The position numbers and the translations under genes were made by a program. The notes under the pieces were generated by a model, which worked only from the letters and a program-made list of their open reading frames with translations, was not told where the DNA came from and did no database searches. Below, piece after piece: positions 28,850 to 37,954 of a stretch of DNA of 64,000 nt. The stretch comes from Mucilaginibacter gracilis. Its GTDB lineage: Bacteria > Bacteroidota > Bacteroidia > Sphingobacteriales > Sphingobacteriaceae. Numbering within the stretch: position 1 is the stretch's first letter; every line of letters begins with the position of its first letter. Where the stretch lies: contig NZ_RBKU01000001.1 of NCBI RefSeq assembly GCF_003633615.1, positions 4,092,001 to 4,156,000 of the forward strand. Reading direction: 5' to 3'.

Positions 28850-30703
28850 ATGAAATTAAGGTTATCTACAGGTTTGTTATTTGTTTTAATATCGGCAAGG
28901 GTGTTTGCGCAGCTACCCGCTTTAGAACGTGTTGAGCCTGCCTTTTGGTGGGCCGGAATGAAAAATCCGAAATTGCAATTAATTGTTCATGGCGATAAGA
29001 TAGCAGAGCGTACGGTTAAACTTACCTACGCTGGTGTAAAGTTAACGTCGGTACACCAGGTTGAAAACCCTAACTATTTGTTTCTTGATCTGGAAATATC
29101 AGCCGCAGCCAAACCCGGTACTTTCAACATTGTATTTACCAAAGCAGGAGCCAGGGATTTAACTTACAAATACGTATTGAACCAACGCGACCGCTCGGCT
29201 AACCGCGCGCAGGGTGTTACCAGTAAAGACTTAATTTACTTATTGATGCCAGATCGTTTTGCTAACGGCGATCCATCAAACGATGTGGTAAAGGGTATGC
29301 GCGAAACCGGTTTAAACCACGATTCGATGTACTCACGTCATGGCGGTGATATTCAGGGTTTGATGAATCATTTGGATTATTTGAAAGAATTGGGCATTAC
29401 CACTGTTTGGATGACTCCTGAAATTGAGAACGACGAACCTCATGCATCATACCACGGCTACGCCGTAACCGACCATTACAAAACCGACCCGCGTTATGGC
29501 ACCAACGCGCTTTACAAAGCCTATGTAGAAAAATGCCACAGCATGGGTTTAAAGGTTATTAAAGATTTGGTACACAACCACGCCGGTACCGAAGGGTGGA
29601 CTATTACCGATATGCCCATGAAAAGCTGGGTACACCAGTGGCCAAAATATACAAATTCTAACTTTAGATATACCGCACTCACCGACCCTAATGCCCCGGC
29701 AAGTGATCGTAAACAAATGCTTGATGGTTGGTTTGACCGCCGTATGGCCGATATGAACGAGAGTAACCCTTACGTACAAAATTATTTAACTCAAAACCAC
29801 ATTTGGTGGGTGGAATATGCCGGTGTTGATGGTTTCCGTTTGGATACTTACCCTTATAACGACCCTGCTTATATGGCCGACTGGGCTCAAAAAGTAAAGG
29901 CCGAATATCCGCATTTTTCCATTTTTGGCGAAGTGCTTGATTCGCAGGTTGCCTTCGAAGCTTATTTTACACAAGGTAATACCGTTAACCGTGGTTTTGA
30001 TACACACCTACCCGGCATTACCGATGCTGCTTTAAAAGATGCTATAGCCGAAGCACTTAACGGTAAGGATAGTTGGGATGGCGGCGTTAACCGCCTGTAC
30101 TCAACCTTGGCGCAAGATTTTATGTACCAAAACCCGATGCGCAATTGTATTTTTTTGGATAACCATGATATGAGCCGTTTCTTTTCGGTAGTTAAGGAAG
30201 ATTTCGATAAATATAAATCGGGTATGGCCATGTTGTTAACCATGCGCGGCATTCCGCAGCTTTATTATGGCGATGAGATATTGATGACAGGCTACTCCAA
30301 TCCGGATGGTTTGGTACGTGCCGATTTTTCGGGAGGCTGGCCGGGTGATAAGAGTAATAAGTTTACGGCTGCCGGGCGTACCGATAAAGAGAACGAGGCT
30401 TTTAATTATGTTAAAACGTTAGCCAATTATCGCAAATCGTCATCGGCAATACAAACCGGTAAACAAATGCAATATGCCCCGCAAAACGGAATTTACGTTT
30501 ACTTCCGCTACGATGCTAAATCCACAGTGATGATAGTATACAACAGTAACGACAAAACTTCAACCCTCAATACCGATCGTTTTGCCGAACGCACAGTTGG
30601 CTTTGGCAGCGGCGTAAATGTAGTTACAAAAGATAAGGTTGCATCAATAAATGAACTGACGATACCGGCCAAAACTACCGTGGTTATCGAACTGAAAAAA
30701 TAA
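28850..30703 (+). CDS. GH13 cyclomaltodextrinase/neopullulanase-type amylase (SusA-like), periplasmic
   Basis: 617 residues from ATG 28850, which gives the signal peptide MKLRLSTGLLFVLISARVFAQ. The N-terminal cyclomaltodextrinase N domain (LERVEPAFWWAGMKNPKLQL) precedes the GH13 barrel with nucleophile D332 (GFRLDTYPY), acid/base E361 (FGEVLDS) and stabiliser D440 (LDNHDMSR). There is a C-terminal cyclomaltodextrinase-type beta domain. It hydrolyses imported malto-oligosaccharides, pullulan or cyclodextrins in the periplasm, the role of SusA. The next gene, a transporter, starts six bases on. Confidence 0.92.
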   Translation: MKLRLSTGLLFVLISARVFAQLPALERVEPAFWWAGMKNPKLQLIVHGDKIAERTVKLTYAGVKLTSVHQVENPNYLFLDLEISAAAKPGTFNIVFTKAGARDLTYKYVLNQRDRSANRAQGVTSKDLIYLLMPDRFANGDPSNDVVKGMRETGLNHDSMYSRHGGDIQGLMNHLDYLKELGITTVWMTPEIENDEPHASYHGYAVTDHYKTDPRYGTNALYKAYVEKCHSMGLKVIKDLVHNHAGTEGWTITDMPMKSWVHQWPKYTNSNFRYTALTDPNAPASDRKQMLDGWFDRRMADMNESNPYVQNYLTQNHIWWVEYAGVDGFRLDTYPYNDPAYMADWAQKVKAEYPHFSIFGEVLDSQVAFEAYFTQGNTVNRGFDTHLPGITDAALKDAIAEALNGKDSWDGGVNRLYSTLAQDFMYQNPMRNCIFLDNHDMSRFFSVVKEDFDKYKSGMAMLLTMRGIPQLYYGDEILMTGYSNPDGLVRADFSGGWPGDKSNKFTAAGRTDKENEAFNYVKTLANYRKSSSAIQTGKQMQYAPQNGIYVYFRYDAKSTVMIVYNSNDKTSTLNTDRFAERTVGFGSGVNVVTKDKVASINELTIPAKTTVVIELKK

Positions 30704-30709
30704 AGCATC

Positions 30710-32143
30710 ATGACAGGCAACCAAATACAGGCAAACGTGATAACGGACCAGAATTTTACCCTTACCGAACCCGGAATATCGCCGATAAGGAAAGTTATGG
30801 AACGCCCAAAACTTACCTTTTGGCAAATATTTAACATGAGCTTTGGCTTTATGGGTATTCAGTTTGGTTTTGCGCTGCAAAATGGCAACGCATCGCGCAT
30901 ACTGCAAACCTTTGGTGCCGATGTTGAGCATTTATCGCTTTTTTGGCTGGCCGCGCCCATTACCGGGATGATTGTTCAACCCATTATAGGCCATTACAGC
31001 GATCAAACCTGGAACCGTTTAGGCCGGCGTAAACCCTACTTTTTAGTGGGCGGTGTTTTGGCGGCACTGGCGTTGGTTTTTATGCCAAACGCATCAATGC
31101 TGTTGTTTTTGCCTCCGGTGATCATTGGGGCAGGGGTGTTAATGATTATGGATGCATCGTTTAACGTAGCCATGGAACCTTTTAGAGCTTTAATTGCCGA
31201 TAACCTTCCCGATAGTCAGCGTGGTTTGGGTTTCTCGGTACAAACTTTTTTAATTGGTTTGGGTGCGGTATTGGGTTCATGGTTGCCCTACATATTTTCG
31301 GAGTGGTTGCATATATCAAAAACTGCGGCGCCGGGCCATGTGCCAAACAACGTTATTTTCTCTTTTTATGTGGGCGCTTTCGCTATGATTGCCTGTTTGT
31401 TGTGGACAGTGCTACGCACCAAAGAGTTTTCGCCGCAAGAATATGCCGCGTTCCAACCCCAGGAAGTTGACGCGCACGAGCCCAAAGGTATTTTAACCAT
31501 ATTTACCGATTTTGCAAACATGCCGCGCACTATGCGGCAGTTAGGCCTGGTTCAGTTTTTTTCGTGGTTTGCGTTGTTTTCTATGTGGGTATTTGGTGCG
31601 CCTGCTATTGCACAGCATGTTTACCACGTTTCTGCAAAGGATACTACATCCGCCACCTTTGCCGATGCCGGTAACTGGGTAGGCATTTGCTTTGGTATTT
31701 ATAATGGTGTATCGGCTGTTTACGCTTTGGTACTTCCGGCTATTGCCCGGGCCACCAGTCGTAAAATTGCACATGCATTTTCGCTAATAGCGGGCGGGGT
31801 AGGTTTACTTTCTATCTTTTTTATACAAAACCCAACTACGCTCATCATATCAATGGTAGGTATAGGTTTGGCATGGGGAAGTATTTTGGCTATGCCTTAT
31901 GCTATTTTATCGGGTTCTATCCCTGCCAAAAAAATGGGGGTATATATGGGCATATTTAATTTCTTTATCACCTTCCCTCAAATTATAAATGGCTTTTTTG
32001 GCGGGTGGATAGTAAAAAGCTTTTTTGGTGGACAAGCTATTTATGCCATTGTATTGGCTGGTATATTTATGCTTTGCGCCGCTATATCGGTACTATACGT
32101 TCAGGACGACACGGATGTAATGTTTAAGCAAACTGCGGCATAA
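30710..32143 (+). CDS. MFS sugar transporter (SLC45/maltose symporter type)
   Basis: 477 residues with about 12 transmembrane segments. The loop motif GHYSDQTWNRLGRRKPYFLVGG and the helix 1 region FWQIFNMSFGFMGIQFGFALQNGNASRILQ are typical of the SLC45-like and Bacteroidota maltose transporter group. It probably moves maltose or glucose from periplasm to cytoplasm, closing the pathway begun by SusC. It lies between two GH13 genes in the same operon. Confidence 0.88.
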   Translation: MTGNQIQANVITDQNFTLTEPGISPIRKVMERPKLTFWQIFNMSFGFMGIQFGFALQNGNASRILQTFGADVEHLSLFWLAAPITGMIVQPIIGHYSDQTWNRLGRRKPYFLVGGVLAALALVFMPNASMLLFLPPVIIGAGVLMIMDASFNVAMEPFRALIADNLPDSQRGLGFSVQTFLIGLGAVLGSWLPYIFSEWLHISKTAAPGHVPNNVIFSFYVGAFAMIACLLWTVLRTKEFSPQEYAAFQPQEVDAHEPKGILTIFTDFANMPRTMRQLGLVQFFSWFALFSMWVFGAPAIAQHVYHVSAKDTTSATFADAGNWVGICFGIYNGVSAVYALVLPAIARATSRKIAHAFSLIAGGVGLLSIFFIQNPTTLIISMVGIGLAWGSILAMPYAILSGSIPAKKMGVYMGIFNFFITFPQIINGFFGGWIVKSFFGGQAIYAIVLAGIFMLCAAISVLYVQDDTDVMFKQTAA

Positions 32144-32183
32144 CAAATGGTAAAACAATTTTAATAAAAAACATCAAACCAAA

Positions 32184-34088
32184 ATGAAAATAAAATATTT
32201 TATACTGGCCAGCGCAATAGTTATTGCCGGCCTTGGCTGTAAAAAATCGGTATCAGATGATGGCACTGGTACCGGTGGCGGAACCGTAGTAGTAGCCAAT
32301 GGTAAAGCACTACCTGCCGGAGCGGTTGATGGTGTTACTTATCTTAATTCGGGTACGTCGGCCATATTCAACATATACGCGCCTAACAAAACTTCGGTTA
32401 GCCTTATCGGCGAGTTTAACAACTGGCAGCCAACAACCATGAACCAAACTCCCGACGGCACACGCTGGTGGGTACAAATAGATAACCTTGATGCCAGTAA
32501 AGAATATGCTTATCAGTACTATGTTGATAACAAACTGAAAGTGGCCGACCCCTATACTGAAAAAATTTTAGACCCCGATAACGATAAATATATTGGTGCC
32601 GATGTTTACCCTAACCTTAAAGCATACCCTACGGGCTCAACAACCGGTATAGTGAGTGTATTACAAGGTGCGCCAACCGCTTATAGCTGGAAAAACACGA
32701 CTTTTACCCGCCCGGATAAAAAAAGACTGGTTATTTATGAATTGCATGTGCGCGATTTTTTGGCCGCCCACAATTATAAAGCCTTGAAAGACACCCTTAA
32801 TTATTTAACCAATTTGGGTATAAATGCGGTTGAACTGATGCCTGTTAACGAATTTGAGGGCAACGACTCGTGGGGGTATAACCCTGATTTTTATTTTGCT
32901 GCCGATAAATATTACGGTACAAAAAATGATTTGAAAGCCTTTATTGATGAATGCCACTCGCGCGGCATGGCAGTGATACTAGATATGGTATTAAACCATT
33001 CGTTCGGCTCATCGCCAATGGTACAATTATATTTCGACCAAACTACGCAAAAGCCTTTAGCATCAAGCCCCTGGTTTAATGTTGATGCTACGCACCCTTA
33101 CAACGTAGGGTACGATTTTAATCACGAAAGTGCGGCTACCAAATACTTTGCTAAAAATGTGATGAAGTTTTGGATGACCGAGTATAAAATTGATGGTTAT
33201 CGTTTTGACTTGGCCAAAGGCTTCACACAAAAAAATAACCCTACCGATGTAAACGCATGGAGTGCTTATGATGCCAGCCGCGTAGCCATTTGGAAAGATT
33301 ATAACAACTACATTAAAAGTGTTGATGCCAATAACTTTTATGTGATACTGGAGAACTTTGCTTCCGACCAGGAAGAGCGTGAAGAATCTGCCGAAGGCAT
33401 GATGCAATGGAACAACCTCAATTATGCTTACAACGAGGCTACAATGGGTTGGGTGTCAACATCCGATTTAACACGGTCCTTCTTTGCGAGCCATACCTTT
33501 ACCGCACCCGATAACCTGGTTACTTACATGGAAAGCCATGACGAGGAACGCCTGATGTTTAAGAACGAGAACTATGGCAATGCAAGCGGTAGCTACAGCG
33601 TAAAAACAATGGCTACAGGTTTAAAACGGCAAGAAATGGCGGCGGCTTTCTTTTTAAGTATTCCGGGGCCTAAAATGATATGGGAGTTTGGCGAACGCGG
33701 TTATGATATTAGTATTGATAATGGTGGCCGCCTAAGCGATAAACCCGCGCATTGGGAATACATGGCCGATCCGTTGCGAAAGGCATTGTACACCGCTTAC
33801 TCCAAGTTTGTTAAAATGAAGATCAAGAACGATGTTTTTAATACATCGGCGGTACAATATGTGGCAACTGGCAGCATCAAATCAATGAGTTTAACGGGTA
33901 CAGGTACCAATGTTTTGGTGGTAGGTAACTTTGATGTAGTACCGGCAACCGGGGCGGTAACATTCCCCTCAACGGGCACTTATTATGATTACGTTAGCGG
34001 CACAAGCATTACCGTAGCAACAGCATTAACCAGTTTAACCCTCCAACCGGGCGAATACCATATTTACAGTTCGGCCAGATTAAACTAA
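32184..34088 (+). CDS. GH13 alpha-amylase lipoprotein with N-terminal CBM48-like domain
   Basis: 634 residues. The lipoprotein signal ends AGLGCKKS (Cys 19), and the acidic residues after the cysteine favour export to the cell surface as in SusG. An E-set/CBM48-like domain (TSVSLIGEFNNWQPTTM, residues 50-140) precedes the GH13 barrel with D342 (GYRFDLAKG), E390 (ILENFAS) and D453 (ESHDEER). It is the likely surface enzyme that starts starch breakdown before import by SusCD. The CBM48 arrangement also fits a debranching or branching-like specificity. Confidence 0.9.
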   Translation: MKIKYFILASAIVIAGLGCKKSVSDDGTGTGGGTVVVANGKALPAGAVDGVTYLNSGTSAIFNIYAPNKTSVSLIGEFNNWQPTTMNQTPDGTRWWVQIDNLDASKEYAYQYYVDNKLKVADPYTEKILDPDNDKYIGADVYPNLKAYPTGSTTGIVSVLQGAPTAYSWKNTTFTRPDKKRLVIYELHVRDFLAAHNYKALKDTLNYLTNLGINAVELMPVNEFEGNDSWGYNPDFYFAADKYYGTKNDLKAFIDECHSRGMAVILDMVLNHSFGSSPMVQLYFDQTTQKPLASSPWFNVDATHPYNVGYDFNHESAATKYFAKNVMKFWMTEYKIDGYRFDLAKGFTQKNNPTDVNAWSAYDASRVAIWKDYNNYIKSVDANNFYVILENFASDQEEREESAEGMMQWNNLNYAYNEATMGWVSTSDLTRSFFASHTFTAPDNLVTYMESHDEERLMFKNENYGNASGSYSVKTMATGLKRQEMAAAFFLSIPGPKMIWEFGERGYDISIDNGGRLSDKPAHWEYMADPLRKALYTAYSKFVKMKIKNDVFNTSAVQYVATGSIKSMSLTGTGTNVLVVGNFDVVPATGAVTFPSTGTYYDYVSGTSITVATALTSLTLQPGEYHIYSSARLN

Positions 34089-34092
34089 CGCC

Positions 34093-35142
34093 ATGCAGAG
34101 TATGAAATGCCTCTTGTTTTTATTGCTCATAGCCACCACAGGTTGTGGTAAAAGCGGTAGCAATACCGATACTACCGCGCAAACTACTAACACTGCAACC
34201 ATTGGTTTACCATCAACCTTTGCCAAAGGGGCCGATGTGGGCTGGCTTACGCAGATGGAAGCCACAGGTTATAAGTTTTATAACAGCAGCGGCGTTCAGC
34301 AAGATTGTTTGCAGATATTGAAAGATAAAGGTATTAACGCTATCCGTTTACGGGTTTGGGTTAACCCAACAGATGGATGGTGCAATAAAGCCGATGTACT
34401 GGCAAAAGCCATCCGCGCAAAAAATATGGGTTTCCGCATCATGATCGATTTTCATTATGCTGATTCGTGGGCCGATCCTGGCAAGCAGCCTAAACCTGCG
34501 GCATGGGTAGGGCAGGATATTAATGCGCTTAAAACATCGGTTTATAACCATACACTTGATGTGCTTAACACTTTGCAAGCCAATAACATTACCCCCGAGT
34601 GGGTACAGGTTGGTAACGAAACCAACGATGGCATGCTTTGGGAAGAGGGCCGGGCATCAAAATCAATGGCTAACTTTGCCGCGCTAATTAATAGCGGTTG
34701 CTCGGCAGTAAAAGCGGCAAACAGCAGCATTAAAGTAATTGTACATATTTCAAACGGTTTTGATAATTCACTGTTCCGTTGGATGTTTGACGGCTTAAAG
34801 GCAAACGGTGCCAACTACGATGTGATAGGCATGTCGCTATATCCCAGCACCACCAATTGGGCCGATTTAGATAACCAGTGCCTTGTTAATATGAACGATA
34901 TGGTTAGCCGTTACGGCAAGCCGGTAATGATATGCGAAATTGGTATGGACTATGCTTCGCCAACCACTAGCAAGGCCTTTATTACCGATATGATAACCAA
35001 AGTAAATTCGGTAAGTGGCGGTAATGGGCTTGGCGTATTTTATTGGGAACCCGAATGCTACAACTGGCAGGGATATAACTTGGGAGCCTTCGACCTATCG
35101 GGCAAACCCACCGTGGCTATGGATGCTTTTTTGCTCAAGTAA
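34093..35142 (+). CDS. GH53 endo-beta-1,4-galactanase lipoprotein
   Basis: 349 residues with a lipoprotein signal (LLLIATTGCGKSG). GH53 signatures are WVQVGNETNDGMLW with acid/base E176 and MICEIGMDY with nucleophile E282. AKGADVGWLTQMEATGYKFYN is the usual family start. The family cuts beta-1,4-galactan in pectic side chains, a different polymer from the alpha-glucans of the upstream enzymes. It is four bases after the GH13 stop and clearly on the same transcript. Either the locus targets mixed plant material, or this member has another specificity. Confidence 0.9.
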   Translation: MQSMKCLLFLLLIATTGCGKSGSNTDTTAQTTNTATIGLPSTFAKGADVGWLTQMEATGYKFYNSSGVQQDCLQILKDKGINAIRLRVWVNPTDGWCNKADVLAKAIRAKNMGFRIMIDFHYADSWADPGKQPKPAAWVGQDINALKTSVYNHTLDVLNTLQANNITPEWVQVGNETNDGMLWEEGRASKSMANFAALINSGCSAVKAANSSIKVIVHISNGFDNSLFRWMFDGLKANGANYDVIGMSLYPSTTNWADLDNQCLVNMNDMVSRYGKPVMICEIGMDYASPTTSKAFITDMITKVNSVSGGNGLGVFYWEPECYNWQGYNLGAFDLSGKPTVAMDAFLLK

Positions 35143-35177
35143 GGTAAGCCTTAGCTAAAAATAAGCTTTTTTAAGCT

Positions 35178-35231
35178 AAAATTGGGGAGATGTAAAGTAA
35201 CCCGCCAGGGTTTTTTACATCTCCCCAATTT
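35178..35231 (+). terminator. Strong terminator ending the starch locus
   Basis: An 18-19 bp perfect stem, beginning AAATTGGGGAGATGTAAA at 35178 and mirrored at 35214-35231, with further pairing of AACCC and GGGTT in the loop. It is 36 bases after the GH53 stop. Confidence 0.75.
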
Positions 35232-35397
35232 ACAATATCAATAACTGTTTTTTTTATAGCGCAATAGTTATTGCAGTCTCATTTTAAAAATCTCCGCGTT
35301 TTACCTTAAAGTATTTAGTTTGTTGGGCGAACAATAGTGTTCGAAACCTGTTAAAGGGAGTAATTATCACTCAATCTTTAAAAAAAACACCAACGCT

Positions 35398-36519
35398 ATG
35401 GTACGCCTTAATATCAAAGACGCCCCTTTTTACAAACAAAGCACTACGGTGCTAATTGGTATTATCGCCTTAATTTATGCCTTTTCGGTGTTGGCGGATA
35501 TTTTGATTCCGCTGGCTTTTGCCGCGTTTCTTGCTGTGTTACTTAATCCGCTCAGTAACTGGCTCCAGCGGCTAAAGATGCCGCGGGTACTGGCCATTTC
35601 GCTCGCGCTGCTTATCGCCATTATTTTGGTGGCCGCGTTGTTTTATTTCCTGTCTACCCAAATGATGCAGTTCGGCGAATCTCTGCCGATGCTAAAACAA
35701 AAATTCTCAGAAATATTTGCCAACCTTAAAGTTTGGGTAAGCCAGCACCTAGGTGTAGCCGAGAGCAAGCAGGACCAAATGGTAAAGCAAGTAATAAACA
35801 GCAGCCAGACTTTGGTAGGCAAAACCTTAAACAGCCTTTTAGGCATATTGGGTATTGTGGTACTGCTGCCGGTTTACATTTTTTTTATGATGCTGTACAA
35901 AACCTTGATTCTCAATTTCCTGTTTGAGGTATTTGCCGAAGAAAACTCTAAAAAGGTAAGCGAGGTACTTGTTGAAACAAAGGGTGCCATACAAAGCTAT
36001 ATTGTGGGCTTGCTGATTGAAACGCTGATAGTTGGTGTCATGAATTCGGTGGCACTTTTACTGCTTGGCGTTAAATACGGTATTTTAATAGGTAGCCTGG
36101 GGGCAATATTAAATCTCATTCCTTACCTTGGGGGTATCATTGCCATTGCGCTGCCCGTATTAATGGCTACCGTTACCAAAGACGGCTTCTCCACACAAAT
36201 CGGTGTCATAGCTGCCTATAGCATCATTCAATTTATTGATAATAATATACTTGTACCGCGCATTGTTTCGTCCAAGGTGCAAATTAATGCGCTCATGTCA
36301 ATCATTGTGGTGCTTTTGGGCAACCAGCTTTGGGGAATACCTGGTATGTTTTTATCAATCCCTTTTGTTGCCGTGTTGAAAATTGTTTTTGATAGGATAG
36401 ACGAATTGAAACCCTGGGGTAAATTGCTTGGCGATAACATTCCTACCAGGCACATGGGCGACCGATGGCGCGACCGCAGGAAGAAAAAAGCGGTATTACC
36501 TCAAGACCAGGTAACGTAG
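35398..36519 (+). CDS. AI-2E family (PerM-like) membrane transporter
   Basis: 373 residues with about eight transmembrane segments in the 2+6 pattern of the family. Characteristic stretches are LAFAAFLAVLLNPLSNWLQR, PVYIFFMMLYKT, and the C-terminal GAILNLIPYLGGIIAIALPV and IIQFIDNNILVPRIVSSKVQINALMS. The family includes quorum-signal exporters and Na+/H+ antiporters, so the substrate here is open. It is monocistronic, with its own promoter region after the starch-locus terminator. Confidence 0.88.
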   Translation: MVRLNIKDAPFYKQSTTVLIGIIALIYAFSVLADILIPLAFAAFLAVLLNPLSNWLQRLKMPRVLAISLALLIAIILVAALFYFLSTQMMQFGESLPMLKQKFSEIFANLKVWVSQHLGVAESKQDQMVKQVINSSQTLVGKTLNSLLGILGIVVLLPVYIFFMMLYKTLILNFLFEVFAEENSKKVSEVLVETKGAIQSYIVGLLIETLIVGVMNSVALLLLGVKYGILIGSLGAILNLIPYLGGIIAIALPVLMATVTKDGFSTQIGVIAAYSIIQFIDNNILVPRIVSSKVQINALMSIIVVLLGNQLWGIPGMFLSIPFVAVLKIVFDRIDELKPWGKLLGDNIPTRHMGDRWRDRRKKKAVLPQDQVT

Positions 36520-36656
36520 CCGGAGGTGCGTCATTCCGCCTCAGTTTGTCGCGCAATTGTCAAACTCCGCGCTCTGGTTAGGTAGGGCAAAACAGTTGCG
36601 GCGTTTCGCCTGTATGTTAAGTGTTTTTATAGTTTATTCCCAATTTATCCTTTATC

Positions 36657-37892
36657 ATGCCGTTAAAAAAAACTTTATTATTGCTTTGCCTCTTGCCGTC
36701 GGTGCTTTTTGCACAAAACGCATCTGATATAATTCCTGTTAATAAAACGCTTAACGATACTTCGGAGCAGCGCGATTTGATTGACATTGCTAAAAAAATA
36801 GTGCATATCGAGTCCAAGCCGGTAAAAGATGATAAAGACAAGAAGTACTTTTTTTCGTTCCTGCCGATAGGGGCCAACGTTCCCGGCGGTACGGGCCGGG
36901 CATTAATTACCAGCACTACGGCGGGCGTATATTTAGGGCCGCGTAAAACAACAAATTTGTCGAGTGCTTCGTTTGCGCCTTATTGGAATCTGGGCGATCG
37001 GTTTGGTTTACCTTTACGTACCAGTGTTTGGCTGCCGGGAAACACCTGGACAGTACAGGGTGATGTTCGTTTTTTGCGCTATCCCCAAAATTCGTGGGGT
37101 TTAGGGAGTTCTCGTGGTAACGACGACGAAACGCAAATTAATTACGAATACATCCGCTTTTACCAGGCCGCACTTAAACGTATTACACCCTATTTTTTTG
37201 CGGGGGTAGGTTATAACCTCGATTATCACTTCGGCATCGGCCCGGATGATCCGCAGGTTGATTTGGCTAAATTTACAGGTTACAACAATGGCATTGCCGG
37301 CAGTTCCGTTTCCAGCGGCATTAGTTTAAATGCCGTTTACGATACCCGCAGCAAATCGCGTAATAACGATATTAACCCCATGCCCGGAGCTTATGCCAGT
37401 ATTGTTTACCGTATTAATCCCACATTTTTGGGGAGCAATAATTACTGGCATTCCCTATATGTCGATCTGCGGAAATATGTCTCCATGAATCCGGCACGGC
37501 CAAATCAGCAAAATACACTGGCTTTTTGGGGATACCTGTGGACGGTTTTTGATAGCAACGCCCCTTATCTGGATTTGCCGAGCCTGGGTTGGGATCCTTT
37601 TAACCGCTCAGGTCGCGGGTTCGATCAGAACCGCTACCGTGGCAAGTCTTTAGCTTACCTGGAGGCAGAATACCGCCGCGATATAACTAACGATGGCCTT
37701 TTTGGTTTCGTGGTATTCACCAACGCCAATTCGGTAAGTGGCTCGGGCACCTTTTTAACTTCGTGGCACCCGGCTGTTGGTAGCGGTTTGCGGGTTAAAT
37801 TTAACAAAGAATCTCAAACCAATATCGGTGTAGATTATGGCGTGAGCAAAGGTTACAGCTCTTTCTCCGTAAACCTGGCCGAAGCCTTTTAA
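36657..37892 (+). CDS. BamA/TamA-like outer-membrane barrel protein
   Basis: 411 residues with a signal peptide (PSVLFAQNA). There are no POTRA repeats of normal size. After about 60 residues the sequence turns into long amphipathic strands with the surface-antigen/D15 character (GFDQNRYRGKSLAYLEAEYRRDI and VKFNKESQTNIGVDYGVSKGYSSFSVNLAEAF at the end). It resembles the short stand-alone members of the Omp85 superfamily common in Bacteroidota. Role unknown, perhaps lipid or protein insertion at the outer membrane. Confidence 0.75.
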   Translation: MPLKKTLLLLCLLPSVLFAQNASDIIPVNKTLNDTSEQRDLIDIAKKIVHIESKPVKDDKDKKYFFSFLPIGANVPGGTGRALITSTTAGVYLGPRKTTNLSSASFAPYWNLGDRFGLPLRTSVWLPGNTWTVQGDVRFLRYPQNSWGLGSSRGNDDETQINYEYIRFYQAALKRITPYFFAGVGYNLDYHFGIGPDDPQVDLAKFTGYNNGIAGSSVSSGISLNAVYDTRSKSRNNDINPMPGAYASIVYRINPTFLGSNNYWHSLYVDLRKYVSMNPARPNQQNTLAFWGYLWTVFDSNAPYLDLPSLGWDPFNRSGRGFDQNRYRGKSLAYLEAEYRRDITNDGLFGFVVFTNANSVSGSGTFLTSWHPAVGSGLRVKFNKESQTNIGVDYGVSKGYSSFSVNLAEAF

Positions 37893-37954
37893 ATGTCCTT
37901 AATGCTAATTTTCGACTGTATTATGAAAGCGTCAAAAAGCCGATTGGTTTGTTG

